Positions 51,381 to 60,064 are shown, numbered from the stretch's first letter. The stretch is 64,000 nucleotides of DNA from Streptomyces albireticuli (GCF_002192455.1 NZ_CP021744.1:6171501-6235500), one strand, 5' to 3'. Notes: generated by a model not told the origin, from the letters alone. Program-made: numbers and translations.

Positions 51381-51636
51381 AGGCCCGACCACCCGCAGCC
51401 CGCTGACGCGCCCGGCGCCGGAATCGGAACCGGACCGGCCGCGGTCGACCGGCCTACGCCGCCCCGAGGCTGCCGCCCACCGGCAGGCGGGCGCATCGCG
51501 GCGCGACAGCGCGACGTACGGGCGTGACGCGGCCGCCGTCTCTGTCCGCGAGCCCACCCCGCGCTGTCAAAGCCCGGGCGCGCGGGCACGCTCTCGGAGA
51601 CCGGTCGTCCCCGCGGTAGGGGACCCACCGGCCGGA

Positions 51637-51768
51637 GGGGGCGGGGCGGGACGGGCCCTGGAGAGGGCGTGAAGCATGATTTGCGGCGGCTTGGGGGGCT
51701 CGCTCCACAGGTGACCTCACCCGCCGTAAATCATGCAGCCCCGGAAGGGCCTGTCCCGCCCCGCCCCC
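51637..51768. ncRNA. Large near-perfect hairpin between cobT and cobA; possible structured RNA or palindromic element
   Basis: An outer stem of 23 bp joins 51637-51659 to 51746-51768 with a single G-U pair. After an asymmetric internal loop, in which GGGC/GCCC can also pair, an inner stem of 16 bp joins 51674-51689 (GCATGATTTGCGGCGG) to 51721-51736, again with one G-U pair. The apical loop is 31 bases. The AT-containing inner stem is unlike the surrounding GC-rich filler. It is too long and too well matched for an ordinary terminator, and cobT already has one 300 bases upstream. It could be a structured RNA, a mobile miniature palindrome, or a cis element of cobA. It fits no riboswitch I know. 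Confidence 0.5.
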
Positions 51769-51833
51769 GACCCGCCCGCGCACCGTAGGGTGTCCCCACC
51801 AGCGCATTCGCCCACGAGGAGACCCGCACCCCC

Positions 51834-53063
51834 ATGGCCGAGCACAACGAATCCGCCGCCTACCCCGTCGGACTGCGCCTCGCCGGGCGCCGCGTCGTCG
51901 TGCTAGGCGCCGGCCAGGTCGCCCAGCGCCGGCTCCCCGCCCTGCTCGCAGCCGGCGCGGACGTGCTGCTGATCTCCCCCTCGGCCACCCCCTCCGTCGA
52001 GGCCATGGCCGAGGCCGGCGAGCTGCGCTGGGAGCGCCGCCGTTACCGCGAGGGCGACCTCGCGGACGCCTGGTACGCCCTGATCTCCACCGACGACCCC
52101 GACGCCAACCGCGCCGCCTCCGCCGAGGCCGAGGCCCACCGCGTCTGGGCCGTCCGCAGCGACGACGCCACCGCGGCCTCCGCCTGGACCCCGGCGACCG
52201 GCCGCGTCGAGGGCGTCACCGTCGCCGTGCTCACCGGCTCCGACCCCCGCCGCTCCGCCGCCCTCCGCGACGCCGTCGTGGAAGGCCTGCGCGACGGCTC
52301 CCTGACCGCACCGCACCACCGCGCCCGCGGCAAGGGCGTCTCCCTCGTGGGCGGCGGCCCCGGAGACCCCGACCTCATCACCGTCCGCGGCCGCCGGCTG
52401 CTCGCCGAGGCCGACGTCGTGATCGCCGACCGGCTCGGCCCCCGCGACCTGCTCGACGAGCTCCCGCCGCACGTCGAGGTCATCGACGCGGCGAAGATCC
52501 CGTACGGCCGCTACATGGCCCAGGAGGCCATCAACGAGGCCCTGATCGAGCACGCCAAGGCCGGCAAGGCCGTCGTCCGGCTCAAGGGCGGCGACCCCTA
52601 CGTCTTCGGCCGCGGCATGGAGGAGGTCCAGGCCCTCGCCGAGCACGGCATCCCGTGCACCGTCGTGCCCGGCATCTCCAGCACCATCAGCGTGCCCGGC
52701 GCCGCCGGCATCCCCGTCACCCACCGGGGCGTGTCCCACGAGTTCACCGTCGTCAGCGGCCACGTCGCGCCCGACGACCCGCGCTCGCTGGTCGACTGGG
52801 AGGCCGTCGCCCGGATGCGCGGCACGCTCGTGCTGCTGATGTCGGTCGAGAACGGCGGCGCCATCGCCGCCGAGCTCGTCCGCCACGGCCGCGCCGCCGA
52901 CACCCCCGTGGCCGTGGTCCAGGAAGGCACCACCGCCGCCCAGCGCCGCGTCGACGCGACGCTCGCCACCCTCGGGGAGCGGATCGCGGCCGAGGGCATA
53001 CGCCCGCCGGCCGTCATCGTGGTCGGCGATGTGGTCAAGGTCGGCCCGGCAGCCGAACGCTGA
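51834..53063 (+). CDS. cobA: Uroporphyrinogen-III C-methyltransferase with siroheme-synthase N-terminal domain
   Basis: A 409-residue CysG-like protein. The N-terminal domain of about 150 residues is a precorrin-2 dehydrogenase/ferrochelatase-like Rossmann unit (GLRLAGRRVVVLGAGQVAQRRLPALLAAG). The rest is the SUMT methylase: GKGVSLVGGGPGDPDLITVRG, ADVVIADRLGP, VVRLKGGDPYVFGRG, VVPGISSTISVPGAAGIPVTHRG. It makes precorrin-2 for both cobalamin and siroheme. In the N-terminal half the usual conserved N-G-H region is degenerate, so dehydrogenase/chelatase activity is uncertain. ATG 51834 has GAGGAGA upstream. Confidence 0.92.
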   Translation: MAEHNESAAYPVGLRLAGRRVVVLGAGQVAQRRLPALLAAGADVLLISPSATPSVEAMAEAGELRWERRRYREGDLADAWYALISTDDPDANRAASAEAEAHRVWAVRSDDATAASAWTPATGRVEGVTVAVLTGSDPRRSAALRDAVVEGLRDGSLTAPHHRARGKGVSLVGGGPGDPDLITVRGRRLLAEADVVIADRLGPRDLLDELPPHVEVIDAAKIPYGRYMAQEAINEALIEHAKAGKAVVRLKGGDPYVFGRGMEEVQALAEHGIPCTVVPGISSTISVPGAAGIPVTHRGVSHEFTVVSGHVAPDDPRSLVDWEAVARMRGTLVLLMSVENGGAIAAELVRHGRAADTPVAVVQEGTTAAQRRVDATLATLGERIAAEGIRPPAVIVVGDVVKVGPAAER

Positions 53064-53133
53064 ACCCCGGCACCGCACCACCGCACCACCACACCACCGC
53101 ACCGCACCGCACCGAGGACGACGAGACCCCAGC

Positions 53134-53952
53134 ATGGCCGAGCTCATCACCATCGAAGACCCCGACGACCCGCGCCTGCGCGACTACACCGGCCTGACCG
53201 ACGTGGAGCTGCGCCGCCGCCGCGAGCCCGCCGAGGGACTCTTCATCGCCGAGGGCGAGAAGGTCATCCGGCGCGCCCGCCAGGCCGGGTACGAGATGCG
53301 CTCGATGCTGCTGTCGGCCAAGTGGGTGGACACCATGCGGGACGTCATCGACGAGGTGCCCGCGCCGGTCTACGCGGTGAGCCCGGAGCTCGCCGAGCGG
53401 GTGACGGGCTATCACGTGCACCGCGGCGCCCTGGCCTCCATGCAGCGCAAGCAGCTCCCGGAACCGGCCGAGCTGCTGCGTGACGCCCGGCGCGTCGCCG
53501 TGATGGAGAAGGTCAACGACCACACCAACATCGGGGCGATCTTCCGCAGCGCCGCCGCCCTGGGCATGGACGCCGTCCTGCTCTCGCCGGACTGCGCGGA
53601 CCCGCTCTACCGGCGGTCCGTGAAGGTGTCCATGGGCGCGGTGTTCTCGGTGCCGTACGCGCGCCTGGAGACCTGGCCCCGCGACCTGGAGACCGTCCGC
53701 GAGGCGGGCTTCCGGATCCTCGCCCTCACCCCGGCCGAGCAGGCCCTGTCCCTGGACGACGTCGCCCCGCACCGGATGGAGCGGGTCGCGCTCATGCTCG
53801 GCGCGGAGGGCGAGGGGCTGTCGGCGCGGGCGCTGCGGGCGGCGGACGACTGGGTGCGCATCCCGATGGCGCACGGGGTGGACTCGCTGAACGTGGGCGC
53901 GGCGGCGGCCGTGGCGTTCTACGCGGTGGCGACGGGCCGGCCGACGGCCTGA
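53134..53952 (+). CDS. TrmH/SpoU-family RNA 2'-O-methyltransferase (272 aa)
   Basis: An N-terminal substrate-binding domain (EGLFIAEGEKVIRRARQAG) is followed by the SPOUT methylase with its three motifs: EKVNDHTNIGAIFRSAAALG, ALMLGAEGEGLS and DSLNVGAAAAVAFY. The trefoil knot binds S-adenosylmethionine and methylates a ribose in rRNA or tRNA; the target nucleotide is not predictable. ATG at 53134 is preferred to the open frame upstream, which runs through a CACCGCAC-rich spacer (53071-53114). It is followed by a hairpin shared with the kinase gene. Confidence 0.9.
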   Translation: MAELITIEDPDDPRLRDYTGLTDVELRRRREPAEGLFIAEGEKVIRRARQAGYEMRSMLLSAKWVDTMRDVIDEVPAPVYAVSPELAERVTGYHVHRGALASMQRKQLPEPAELLRDARRVAVMEKVNDHTNIGAIFRSAAALGMDAVLLSPDCADPLYRRSVKVSMGAVFSVPYARLETWPRDLETVREAGFRILALTPAEQALSLDDVAPHRMERVALMLGAEGEGLSARALRAADDWVRIPMAHGVDSLNVGAAAAVAFYAVATGRPTA

Positions 53953-53960
53953 AACGCCCG

Positions 53961-53984
53961 AGGGGGCTCCGCACGGAGCCCCCT
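53961..53984. terminator. Hairpin between convergent methyltransferase and kinase genes
   Basis: AGGGGGCTCC at 53961-53970 pairs with GGAGCCCCCT at 53975-53984 with loop GCAC, 8 bases past the methyltransferase stop. Confidence 0.8.
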
Positions 53985-54041
53985 GGAAATCCCTCGGCGA
54001 GGGGCCCGACGTTCACCGAGCCCCGACGACCGCACCAGGCC

Positions 54042-55427
54042 CTAACCAGCGGCCGCGGCGTCCTCACCGTCGGGCCGGGCCTCAAGAGCGTCCACACCCA
54101 CGGACACCACCGGTTCCACGGACATCACACGGTCCACGGACACCACCGGCACCCGGGAAACCTCCCCCGCACTGTGCGCGGGTCCCTGACACCCCTGGGC
54201 CACCGCGATCCCCAGCGCCACCAGCAGCGTCACGACCACGAACACCGTCAGCCGCTGCCGCAGCAGCCGCCGGTCCGGCCCGGGCCGCCGCGCCCCCGAG
54301 CCCGTACGCGCACCAGGGCGCGCCTTGCCGCGGGCCGCGCCACCGGCGGCCCCGCCGCGCGCCGCACCGCCACGCGCGGCGGAGCCGGGGCGCCGGGCGC
54401 CGGGCGGGCGGCCCGTCGCGGGGCGCTGGGCCGGGGGCCGGGCCTGGTCGGGGTGACGGCCGGGGGCCGGCGCCTGCGGGCGCGGCGCGGGGGCCTGGAG
54501 GGTGCGCCGCTCGGTGCGCTGCTCCGCGTACTGCGCGGCGCGCTGGCCCGACGGACGGTCAGGCTGACGGGCGGCGGGGGGCCGGCTGTCCGGCAGGCCG
54601 TGCGCCTCGCGCGCCGCGATCTCCTTCAGCCGCAGGGACAGCTGGAGGGTGCTGGGCCGCTCCTCCGGGTCCTTGGCGAGGCAGGCGTGCACCAGCGGCG
54701 CCAACGCGTCCGGTACGGCCATGAGCTGAGGTTCCTCGTGCACGACGCGGTAGAGCATGACCTCCGAACTGCCCTGGCCGAACGGGGAGTCCGCCGTCGA
54801 GGCGTAGGCGAGGGTCGCGCCGAGCGCGAAGACGTCCGTCGCGGGCGTCACGGCCGCGCCGCGCACCTGTTCGGGCGCGAGGAAGCCGGGGGAGCCGACC
54901 GCCGTGCCGACGTGGGTCAGGGTGCTCGCGCCGGTGGCCCAGGCGATGCCGAAGTCGATGATCCGGGGGCCCTTGGGGGACAGCAGGATGTTCGACGGCT
55001 TGAGGTCGCGGTGCACGACCCCCGCGTCGTGCACGGCGAGCAGACCCTCGGCCAACGCGGCCCCGATGGACGCGGTCTGAGCCGCCGACAGCGGCCCCTC
55101 CTCGTTCACCTTGTCGTGCAGCGAGGGGCCGGGTACGTACTGGGTCGCGAACCAGGGGCGGTCCGCGTCGAGGTCGGCGGCCACCAGCCGTGCCGTACAG
55201 CCGCCGCGGATGCGCCGGGCCGCGGACACCTCACGCGCGAAGCGCGAACGGAACTCCTGGTCCTCGGCCAGGTCCGGCCGGATCACCTTGAGCGCCACCC
55301 GCTGCCCGCGCCGGTCGGAGCCGAGGTACACCACACCCATGCCGCCCGCGCCGAGCCGGCGGTGGAGCCGGAACGAGCCGACGACTCGCGGGTCCTCGCG
55401 CCGGAGCCGCATCATCGCCATGTTCAT
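54042..55427 (-). CDS. Membrane Ser/Thr protein kinase (PASTA-less, 461 aa)
   Basis: The kinase domain spans about residues 16-275: G-loop RRLGAGGMGVVYLG, ATP lysine VALKVIRPDL, catalytic loop VVHRDLKPSNILLS, DFG as IIDFGIAWA, then SPGFLAPEQV. A basic Pro/Arg/Ala-rich linker of about 120 residues leads to one membrane helix (LTVFVVVTLLVALGIAVAQG). A short outer tail of about 45 residues carries three six-residue repeats (VPVVSV, DRVMSV, EPVVSV). The Hanks-type architecture is that of actinobacterial STPKs, with no PASTA domain and therefore no obvious ligand. The start is probably ATG 55427 or one of the two ATGs just after it. Confidence 0.9.
   Translation of the reverse strand: MNMAMMRLRREDPRVVGSFRLHRRLGAGGMGVVYLGSDRRGQRVALKVIRPDLAEDQEFRSRFAREVSAARRIRGGCTARLVAADLDADRPWFATQYVPGPSLHDKVNEEGPLSAAQTASIGAALAEGLLAVHDAGVVHRDLKPSNILLSPKGPRIIDFGIAWATGASTLTHVGTAVGSPGFLAPEQVRGAAVTPATDVFALGATLAYASTADSPFGQGSSEVMLYRVVHEEPQLMAVPDALAPLVHACLAKDPEERPSTLQLSLRLKEIAAREAHGLPDSRPPAARQPDRPSGQRAAQYAEQRTERRTLQAPAPRPQAPAPGRHPDQARPPAQRPATGRPPGARRPGSAARGGAARGGAAGGAARGKARPGARTGSGARRPGPDRRLLRQRLTVFVVVTLLVALGIAVAQGCQGPAHSAGEVSRVPVVSVDRVMSVEPVVSVGVDALEARPDGEDAAAAG
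54099..54152 (-). repeat. Three tandem 18-bp units in the kinase C-terminal tail
   Basis: Units at 54099-54116, 54117-54134 and 54135-54152 share CACGGACAxCA and encode (minus strand) VPVVSV, DRVMSV and EPVVSV outside the membrane helix. Unit number may vary between strains. Confidence 0.75.
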
Positions 55428-56076
55428 CCCCGCTGCCCGGTCCGTCTGACGTGGCCCAGCTTACGGATTGACGGGCGGGCGCGCTGATAGGCCGCGCATG
55501 CGTCGGCAACCGGTTTGCCGGCGTGTGCGCGGAACGGCGACGGCCGGGTGCGGGGCGCCGGTTGCCGCGCGGCGGGTGCCGGCCGAGTGGCCAAGGAGCC
55601 GTCCCGGCAGGGGGTTTGGGCGCCGGCGACGCGTCCGGAGGCCGCGGACGCGGGAGGCGGAAGAGGCGCGTGAGGCCCGTGAAGCGGTGGGGGAGGGGGC
55701 CGGGGAGATGGGGATGATCTTGATGTGCGGGGGAGCGGCGGAAGTGAGCGAAGTCACCCGGGACGGCGGAAGTGCGCGGAGTGAGGGCTTCCGGGGCGAC
55801 CCCTCCGGGAAGACCCCGGGGTCCCGGCCGCCCGTCTCCAACCAGAGGAGTAGCCGCCCCCGGATCCGCTCATCCTCGGGGAGGCCCGCGAGCGGTACGC
55901 ACGCATGACGACCGGCCCGCCGGTCCGCCCCTAATGTGGTGGAAGAGCGGCGGGTGGAGTACTCGTCCCCCGAGGTCATACGCCCGCCGCTTGCCCGGCA
56001 CGACGGGCGCGACAGGCACGGCGGACAGACATACCAAGCACGGCACGACGGCACGGGAAAGGCGAGGAGAGGGACG
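55428..56076. other. 650-base intergenic region with an imperfect palindrome at 55493-55530
   Basis: I find no credible gene; the longest frames are Arg/Gly/Pro-rich without domains. CGCGCA...CGGCAACCGG / CCGGTTTGCCG...TGCGCG at 55493-55530 is a 38-base imperfect palindrome close to the kinase promoter. A purine-rich stretch at 55670-55760 is G/A-biased. The right end holds the leader of the 67-aa membrane protein with GAGGAGAGGG before its ATG. Confidence 0.45.
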
Positions 56077-56280
56077 ATGGCGGACATCGCGGGGCGCACG
56101 GTGAGGGCGCGCGGCCGGCAGGCGGCGGACGCCTTCGGCGCCGGCCCGTCCGGCACCCGTCACCCGCTCGTCGCCGCGGCCATGGTGCTCCCCCTCGCGG
56201 CGTTCCTCGCCGTGCTCTTCGGCGGCTGGGACGCCGTCGTCATCCAAGCGTCGTCCGTAGCCGGAATGCTGGGGCGCTGA
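56077..56280 (+). CDS. Small single-TM membrane protein (67 aa)
   Basis: Not a family I recognise. It begins MADIAGRTVRARGRQAADAF, a basic soluble part. One long hydrophobic helix (HPLVAAAMVLPLAAFLAVLF) and an outer tail GGWDAVVIQASSVAGMLGR follow. The strong ribosome site GAGGAGAGGG, hydrophobic design and terminator immediately downstream support a real gene. No function is proposed. Confidence 0.55.
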   Translation: MADIAGRTVRARGRQAADAFGAGPSGTRHPLVAAAMVLPLAAFLAVLFGGWDAVVIQASSVAGMLGR

Positions 56281-56287
56281 GAGGCGC

Positions 56288-56312
56288 CCCGGGCCCGGGA
56301 GAGCGGCCCGGG
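56288..56312 (+). terminator. Hairpin after the 67-aa membrane protein
   Basis: CCCGGGCC at 56288-56295 pairs with GGCCCGGG at 56305-56312, 7 bases after the stop. Confidence 0.65.
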
Positions 56313-56370
56313 CCGGGGACAGTCCCGGTGATCAACCCCGTGGGGACGGGGGTACGGCGGACGGCACGAC

Positions 56371-56400
56371 GGGCCGGGTACCTGGGGAGGTACCCGGCCC
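56371..56400. terminator. 13-bp hairpin downstream of the tRNA array
   Basis: GGGCCGGGTACCT at 56371-56383 pairs perfectly with AGGTACCCGGCCC at 56388-56400 with loop GGGG. It lies about 140 bases past the last tRNA on the minus strand and may end that transcript. Confidence 0.65.
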
Positions 56401-56541
56401 GACGCGCGTCCGCACCCGAAGGCAGGGCCTGCCGGCACCGGAGCGCACGGAACGCGAAACGGGATACGAAAACGGGACACGAAAACGGAACGCAAAAGAC
56501 GGAGGACCGGAGCTCATGGCCCCGGCCCTCCGCCGATCATG

Positions 56542-56613
56542 TGCGCGATACTGGGATTGAACCAGTGACCTCTTCCGTGTCAGGGAAGCGCTCTCCCGCT
56601 GAGCTAATCGCGC
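56542..56613 (-). tRNA. tRNA-Val (GAC), copy 4 of the array in transcription order
   Basis: Acceptor GCGCGAT/ATCGCGC, anticodon stem CTTCC/GGAAG with loop CTGACAC (anticodon GAC), T loop TTCAATC. CCA is not encoded. Confidence 0.95.
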
Positions 56614-56636
56614 GGGGAGATCCGCGAGGATCTCGG

Positions 56637-56708
56637 TGGACGATACTGGGATTGAACCAGTGACCTCTTCCGTGTCAGGGAAGCGCTCTCCCGCTGAGCT
56701 AATCGTCC
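56637..56708 (-). tRNA. tRNA-Val (GAC), copy 3
   Basis: Same body as its neighbours but acceptor stem GGACGAT/ATCGTCC. Anticodon GAC. CCA is not encoded. Confidence 0.95.
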
Positions 56709-56739
56709 GGGATCGCACCGCGTTTCCGCAGGTGCAGCG

Positions 56740-56811
56740 TGCGCGATACTGGGATTGAACCAGTGACCTCTTCCGTGTCAGGGAAGCGCTCTCCCGCTGA
56801 GCTAATCGCGC
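56740..56811 (-). tRNA. tRNA-Val (GAC), copy 2
   Basis: Acceptor GCGCGAT/ATCGCGC, anticodon GAC. It is identical in sequence to the copy at 56542-56613, which fits duplication of a two-tRNA unit of about 198 bases. Confidence 0.95.
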
Positions 56812-56834
56812 GGGAAGGTCCGTGAGGACCTTGG

Positions 56835-56906
56835 TGGACGATACTGGGATTGAACCAGTGACCTCTTCCGTGTCAGGGAAGCGCTCTCCCGCTGAGCTAA
56901 TCGTCC
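56835..56906 (-). tRNA. tRNA-Val (GAC), copy 1
   Basis: Acceptor GGACGAT/ATCGTCC, anticodon GAC. It is identical in sequence to the copy at 56637-56708. Confidence 0.95.
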
Positions 56907-56907
56907 T

Positions 56908-56981
56908 TGGAGGTGGAGACGGGATTTGAACCCGTGTAGACGGCTTTGCAGGCCGTTGCCTCGCCTCTCGGCCACTCCACC
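56908..56981 (-). tRNA. tRNA-Cys (GCA)
   Basis: Acceptor GGTGGAG/CTCCACC, discriminator U, encoded CCA at 56908-56910. Anticodon loop CTGCAAA gives GCA. Confidence 0.95.
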
Positions 56982-57016
56982 AGGAGTGAGGGGGTTCGGG
57001 AAGATCCCCCACAGCG

Positions 57017-57089
<73 letters not shown>

Positions 57090-57234
57090 AGTGTCTGCCC
57101 GGTCCGCTTCCGCGTCCCGGCGACGTGTTGAACTCTAGCGGATTCCAGCGCCAGCTCAAATTCCGTTTCCGCAGCGTGCTGCCGTGATTGTCCGTCCCGG
57201 CCGCATCACCCGCCCCCGCCATAGACTCGATGAC

Positions 57235-58338
57235 GTGCGCAAGCCCCCTCCGACGTTCCCCCCGACGTCCTCCCCGACGCTCCCGCCGATGGCCCGCTTC
57301 GGCGGCCTCCTCGCCACCGACCTGCGCGATGTCACCCGTGATCCGGCGGCCCTGGACTCCACGGGCTGGTGGGCCGTGGTCGCGGACTTCGAGGGAAGGA
57401 CCGTGTGCGCGCGCTTCGGCGACGTCCGCCCCGCACCGGCCCCCACCGCCGTGCCCGGCCACTGGCGCGGCCCCGCCCGCGAGGACTGGACCAGCTCCCT
57501 GGACCGGGACGCCTACACCGCGGGCGTACGGCGCATACGCGAGCACATCGCGGCCGGCGAGGTCTACCAGGCCAACCTCTGCCGCGTCCTCGGCGCACCG
57601 CTTCCCCCCGCCCCCACCGGCGCCCCCGCCGACATCGACGCCCTGACCGCCCTGCTGGCCCGCGGCAACCCCGCCCCCTACGCGGGCACCGTCCGCCTCC
57701 CCGCGCACGGCGTGGAGGTCGCCACCGCCTCGCCCGAGCTCTATCTGCGCCGCACCGGCCGCGTCGTCGAGTCCGGGCCGATCAAGGGCACCGGCCGCAC
57801 CGAGGCGGACCTGCTGGAGAAGGACCACGCCGAGAACGTCATGATCGTGGACCTGGTCCGCAACGACCTCGGGCGTGTCTGCGCCACCGGCTCCGTGACC
57901 GTCCCCGCGCTCTGCGCGGTCGAACCCCACCCCGGCCTCGTCCACCTCGTCTCCACCGTGCGCGGCGAGCTCGCCCCCGGCACCGGCTGGGCGGACCTCT
58001 TCGCCGCCACCTTCCCGCCCGGCTCCGTCACCGGCGCCCCCAAGGCCAGCGCCCTGGAGATCATCGGCGCCCTGGAGACCGCGCCCCGCGGCCCGTACTG
58101 CGGCGGCGTCGGCTGGGTCGACGCCGACCGCGGCACCGGGGAACTGGCGGTCGGCATCCGCACCTTCTGGATCGACCGCGCGGCCGGCCCCGCGCCCGTC
58201 CTCCGGTTCGGCACCGGCGCCGGGATCACCTGGGGCTCCGACCCCGAGCGCGAGTGGGCCGAGACGGAGCTCAAGGCGGCCAGGCTGCTCGCGATAGCGT
58301 CGGGCACACATCAGCCGCTCGAAGGGACGAAACGGTGA
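57235..58338 (+). CDS. pabB: Aminodeoxychorismate synthase component I (chorismate-binding)
   Basis: A 367-residue chorismate-utilising enzyme with the blocks RRIREHIAAGEVYQANLCRVL, ASPELYLRRTGRVVESGPIKGT, DHAENVMIVDLVRNDLGRVC, FPPGSVTGAPKASALEIIGALE and GPYCGGVGWVDADRGTGELAVGIRTFW. It makes 4-amino-4-deoxychorismate for folate, with an amidotransferase subunit encoded elsewhere. pabC follows with a GTGA overlap, which supports PabB over anthranilate or isochorismate synthase. The start is uncertain: GTG 57235 lies seven bases after a TAGACT hexamer, suggesting a leaderless message, and ATG 57289 is the alternative. Confidence 0.9.
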   Translation: MRKPPPTFPPTSSPTLPPMARFGGLLATDLRDVTRDPAALDSTGWWAVVADFEGRTVCARFGDVRPAPAPTAVPGHWRGPAREDWTSSLDRDAYTAGVRRIREHIAAGEVYQANLCRVLGAPLPPAPTGAPADIDALTALLARGNPAPYAGTVRLPAHGVEVATASPELYLRRTGRVVESGPIKGTGRTEADLLEKDHAENVMIVDLVRNDLGRVCATGSVTVPALCAVEPHPGLVHLVSTVRGELAPGTGWADLFAATFPPGSVTGAPKASALEIIGALETAPRGPYCGGVGWVDADRGTGELAVGIRTFWIDRAAGPAPVLRFGTGAGITWGSDPEREWAETELKAARLLAIASGTHQPLEGTKR

Positions 58339-59156
58339 AGATCTGGCTGAACGGCTCCCTCCGCGACCCCGACAGCGCCCGCGTCTCGGTCTTCGACCAC
58401 GGGCTGACCGTCGGCGACGGCATCTTCGAGACCCTCAAGGCCGAGAACGGGCGCCCCTTCGCGCTCACCCGCCACCTCACCCGGCTCGCCACCTCCGCCC
58501 AGGGCCTCGGCCTGCCCGAGCCCGACCTCGACGAGGTGCGCCGGGCCTGCGCCGCCGTCCTGGAGGCCAACCCCATGCCGCTCGGCCGGCTGCGCGTCAC
58601 CTACACCGGCGGCCTCTCCCCGCTCGGCTCCGACCGCGGCACCGGCGGACCCACCCTCTGCGTCGCCCTCGTCCCGGCCGACCCCCGCCCCGCCGCCACG
58701 GCCGCCGTCACCGTCCCCTGGACCCGCAACGAACGCGGCGCCCTCACCGGCCTCAAATCCACCTCGTACGGCGAGAACGTCGTCGCCCTCGCCCGCGCCC
58801 GCGCGCAGGGCGCCACCGAGGCGCTCCTCGCCAACACCACCGGCGCCCTCTGCGAAGGCACCGGATCCAACGTCTTCGTCGTCCTCGACGGCGAACTGCA
58901 CACCCCGCCGCTCACCTCCGGCTGCCTCCCCGGCATCACCCGCGCCCTTGTGACCGAGTGGACCGGAGCCGCGGAGACCACCCTCCCCATGGACGTCCTC
59001 GACCGCGCCGAGGAGATCTTCCTGACCTCGTCCCTGCGCGACGTCCAGGCCGTCCACCGCCTCGACGGACGCGAACTGCCCACCGCCCCCGGCCCGGTGA
59101 CCGCCAAGGCCATGCGGATCTTCGACGAGCGGTCGACGGCCGACCTCGATCCGTAA
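58335..59156 (+). CDS. pabC: Aminodeoxychorismate lyase
   Basis: A class IV PLP enzyme of 273 residues. VKIWLNGSLRDPDSARVSVF, DHGLTVGDGIFETLKAENG, then LTGLKSTSYGENVVALARAR with the PLP lysine, LLANTTGALCEGTGSNVFVV and GCLPGITRALV follow the family order. It cleaves aminodeoxychorismate to p-aminobenzoate and pyruvate. The fold is shared with D-amino-acid and branched-chain aminotransferases, and pairing with pabB decides the call. GTG at 58335 overlaps the pabB stop. Confidence 0.9.
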   Translation: MKIWLNGSLRDPDSARVSVFDHGLTVGDGIFETLKAENGRPFALTRHLTRLATSAQGLGLPEPDLDEVRRACAAVLEANPMPLGRLRVTYTGGLSPLGSDRGTGGPTLCVALVPADPRPAATAAVTVPWTRNERGALTGLKSTSYGENVVALARARAQGATEALLANTTGALCEGTGSNVFVVLDGELHTPPLTSGCLPGITRALVTEWTGAAETTLPMDVLDRAEEIFLTSSLRDVQAVHRLDGRELPTAPGPVTAKAMRIFDERSTADLDP

Positions 59157-59196
59157 AGGGCGTGACGCGCGGCCGCACGGCAGGTACAACACGAAG

Positions 59197-60042
59197 GTGA
59201 CCACCACGCTGCGCCCCACCGCACCCGAACAGCGCACACCCGACGGAGGCCGGGCCCGCTCCTACGAGGTCTGCGTCAACAGCAGGCCTGTCGGCCGGAT
59301 CGACCTCGCCACGGACGCCCGCTTCGGCTCCCGCGTCGGCCGGATCACCCACCTCCGGATAGACCCGCGCGACCGGCACCGCGGCCGGGGCACCGTCGCC
59401 GCGCTCGCCGCCGAGGAGGTGCTGCGAGGCTGGGGATGCCGCCGCGTCGAGATCTCCGTCGGCGCGGCGCAGCGGGTCGCCCTGGGCCTGGCCGGTGCCC
59501 TCGGCTACGTCGAGCGCAACCGCAACATGGCCAAGACACTGACGGCCGCCCCCCGGCTGCCCGAGGGCACCGACGGGCGGCCGATGACCGCCGACGAGTT
59601 CACCGCCTGGGAGCGGCACGCCAAGGAGGCCTACGCCCAGGACTGGGCCCGCCGGGGCGTCCCGCCCGAGCAGGCCCGCGCCAAGGCCGAGGCCGACCAC
59701 CGCGGCGCGCTCCCCGACGGCCTGGCCACCCCCGGCGCGCTCCTCAGCGTCCTCACCCACGCGGGAGAGCCCGTCGGCACCCTCTGGGTCACCCTGCGCG
59801 CCGCCTCGGACGCCGACCCCGGGGACCCGGGCGCGTACGTCTACGACATCGAGGTCGCCGAGGCGCACCGCGGCCACGGTCACGGACGGTCGCTGATGCT
59901 GCTGGCCGAGGGCCAGGCGCTGAGGGCGGGGGAGACCCGGCTCGGCCTCAACGTCTTCGCGGGCAACACCCCGGCCCTGCGGCTCTACGAGTCGCTGGGC
60001 TACCGGCCGACCGAGTTCCACCTGTACAAGGCGCTGCTCTGA
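59197..60042 (+). CDS. Tandem-domain GNAT acetyltransferase (281 aa)
   Basis: Two GNAT repeats. The first is at about residues 15-110 (GRITHLRIDPRDRHRGRGTVAALAAEEVL with GxxGxG-like loop HRGRGT). The second is at about 115-281 (VYDIEVAEAHRGHGHGRSLMLLAEGQ, then NVFAGNTPALRLYESLGYRP). The arrangement resembles two-domain enzymes such as mycothiol synthase or Eis-like proteins but is shorter than MshD. The N-terminal repeat may be structural. The substrate is unknown. GTG at 59197 follows the pab genes by 40 bases on the same strand. Confidence 0.85.
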   Translation: MTTTLRPTAPEQRTPDGGRARSYEVCVNSRPVGRIDLATDARFGSRVGRITHLRIDPRDRHRGRGTVAALAAEEVLRGWGCRRVEISVGAAQRVALGLAGALGYVERNRNMAKTLTAAPRLPEGTDGRPMTADEFTAWERHAKEAYAQDWARRGVPPEQARAKAEADHRGALPDGLATPGALLSVLTHAGEPVGTLWVTLRAASDADPGDPGAYVYDIEVAEAHRGHGHGRSLMLLAEGQALRAGETRLGLNVFAGNTPALRLYESLGYRPTEFHLYKALL

Positions 60043-60064
60043 CCGCCGGGCCGGCGCACGGGCG

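Noticed and set aside
49247..51628. Frame of about 790 codons opposite the cobT 3' half
   Set aside because: It comes from GC3 bias on the coding strand and has no recognisable domain.
53071..53114. CACCGCAC-rich low-complexity stretch as a CRISPR-like or functional repeat
   Set aside because: Irregular simple-sequence DNA without spacers or conserved unit length.
55461..56156. Possible 231-codon gene on the minus strand in the kinase/small-membrane-protein spacer
   Set aside because: Pro/Arg/Ser-rich composition, no ribosome site, no domain, and it overlaps the promoter region of the 67-aa gene.
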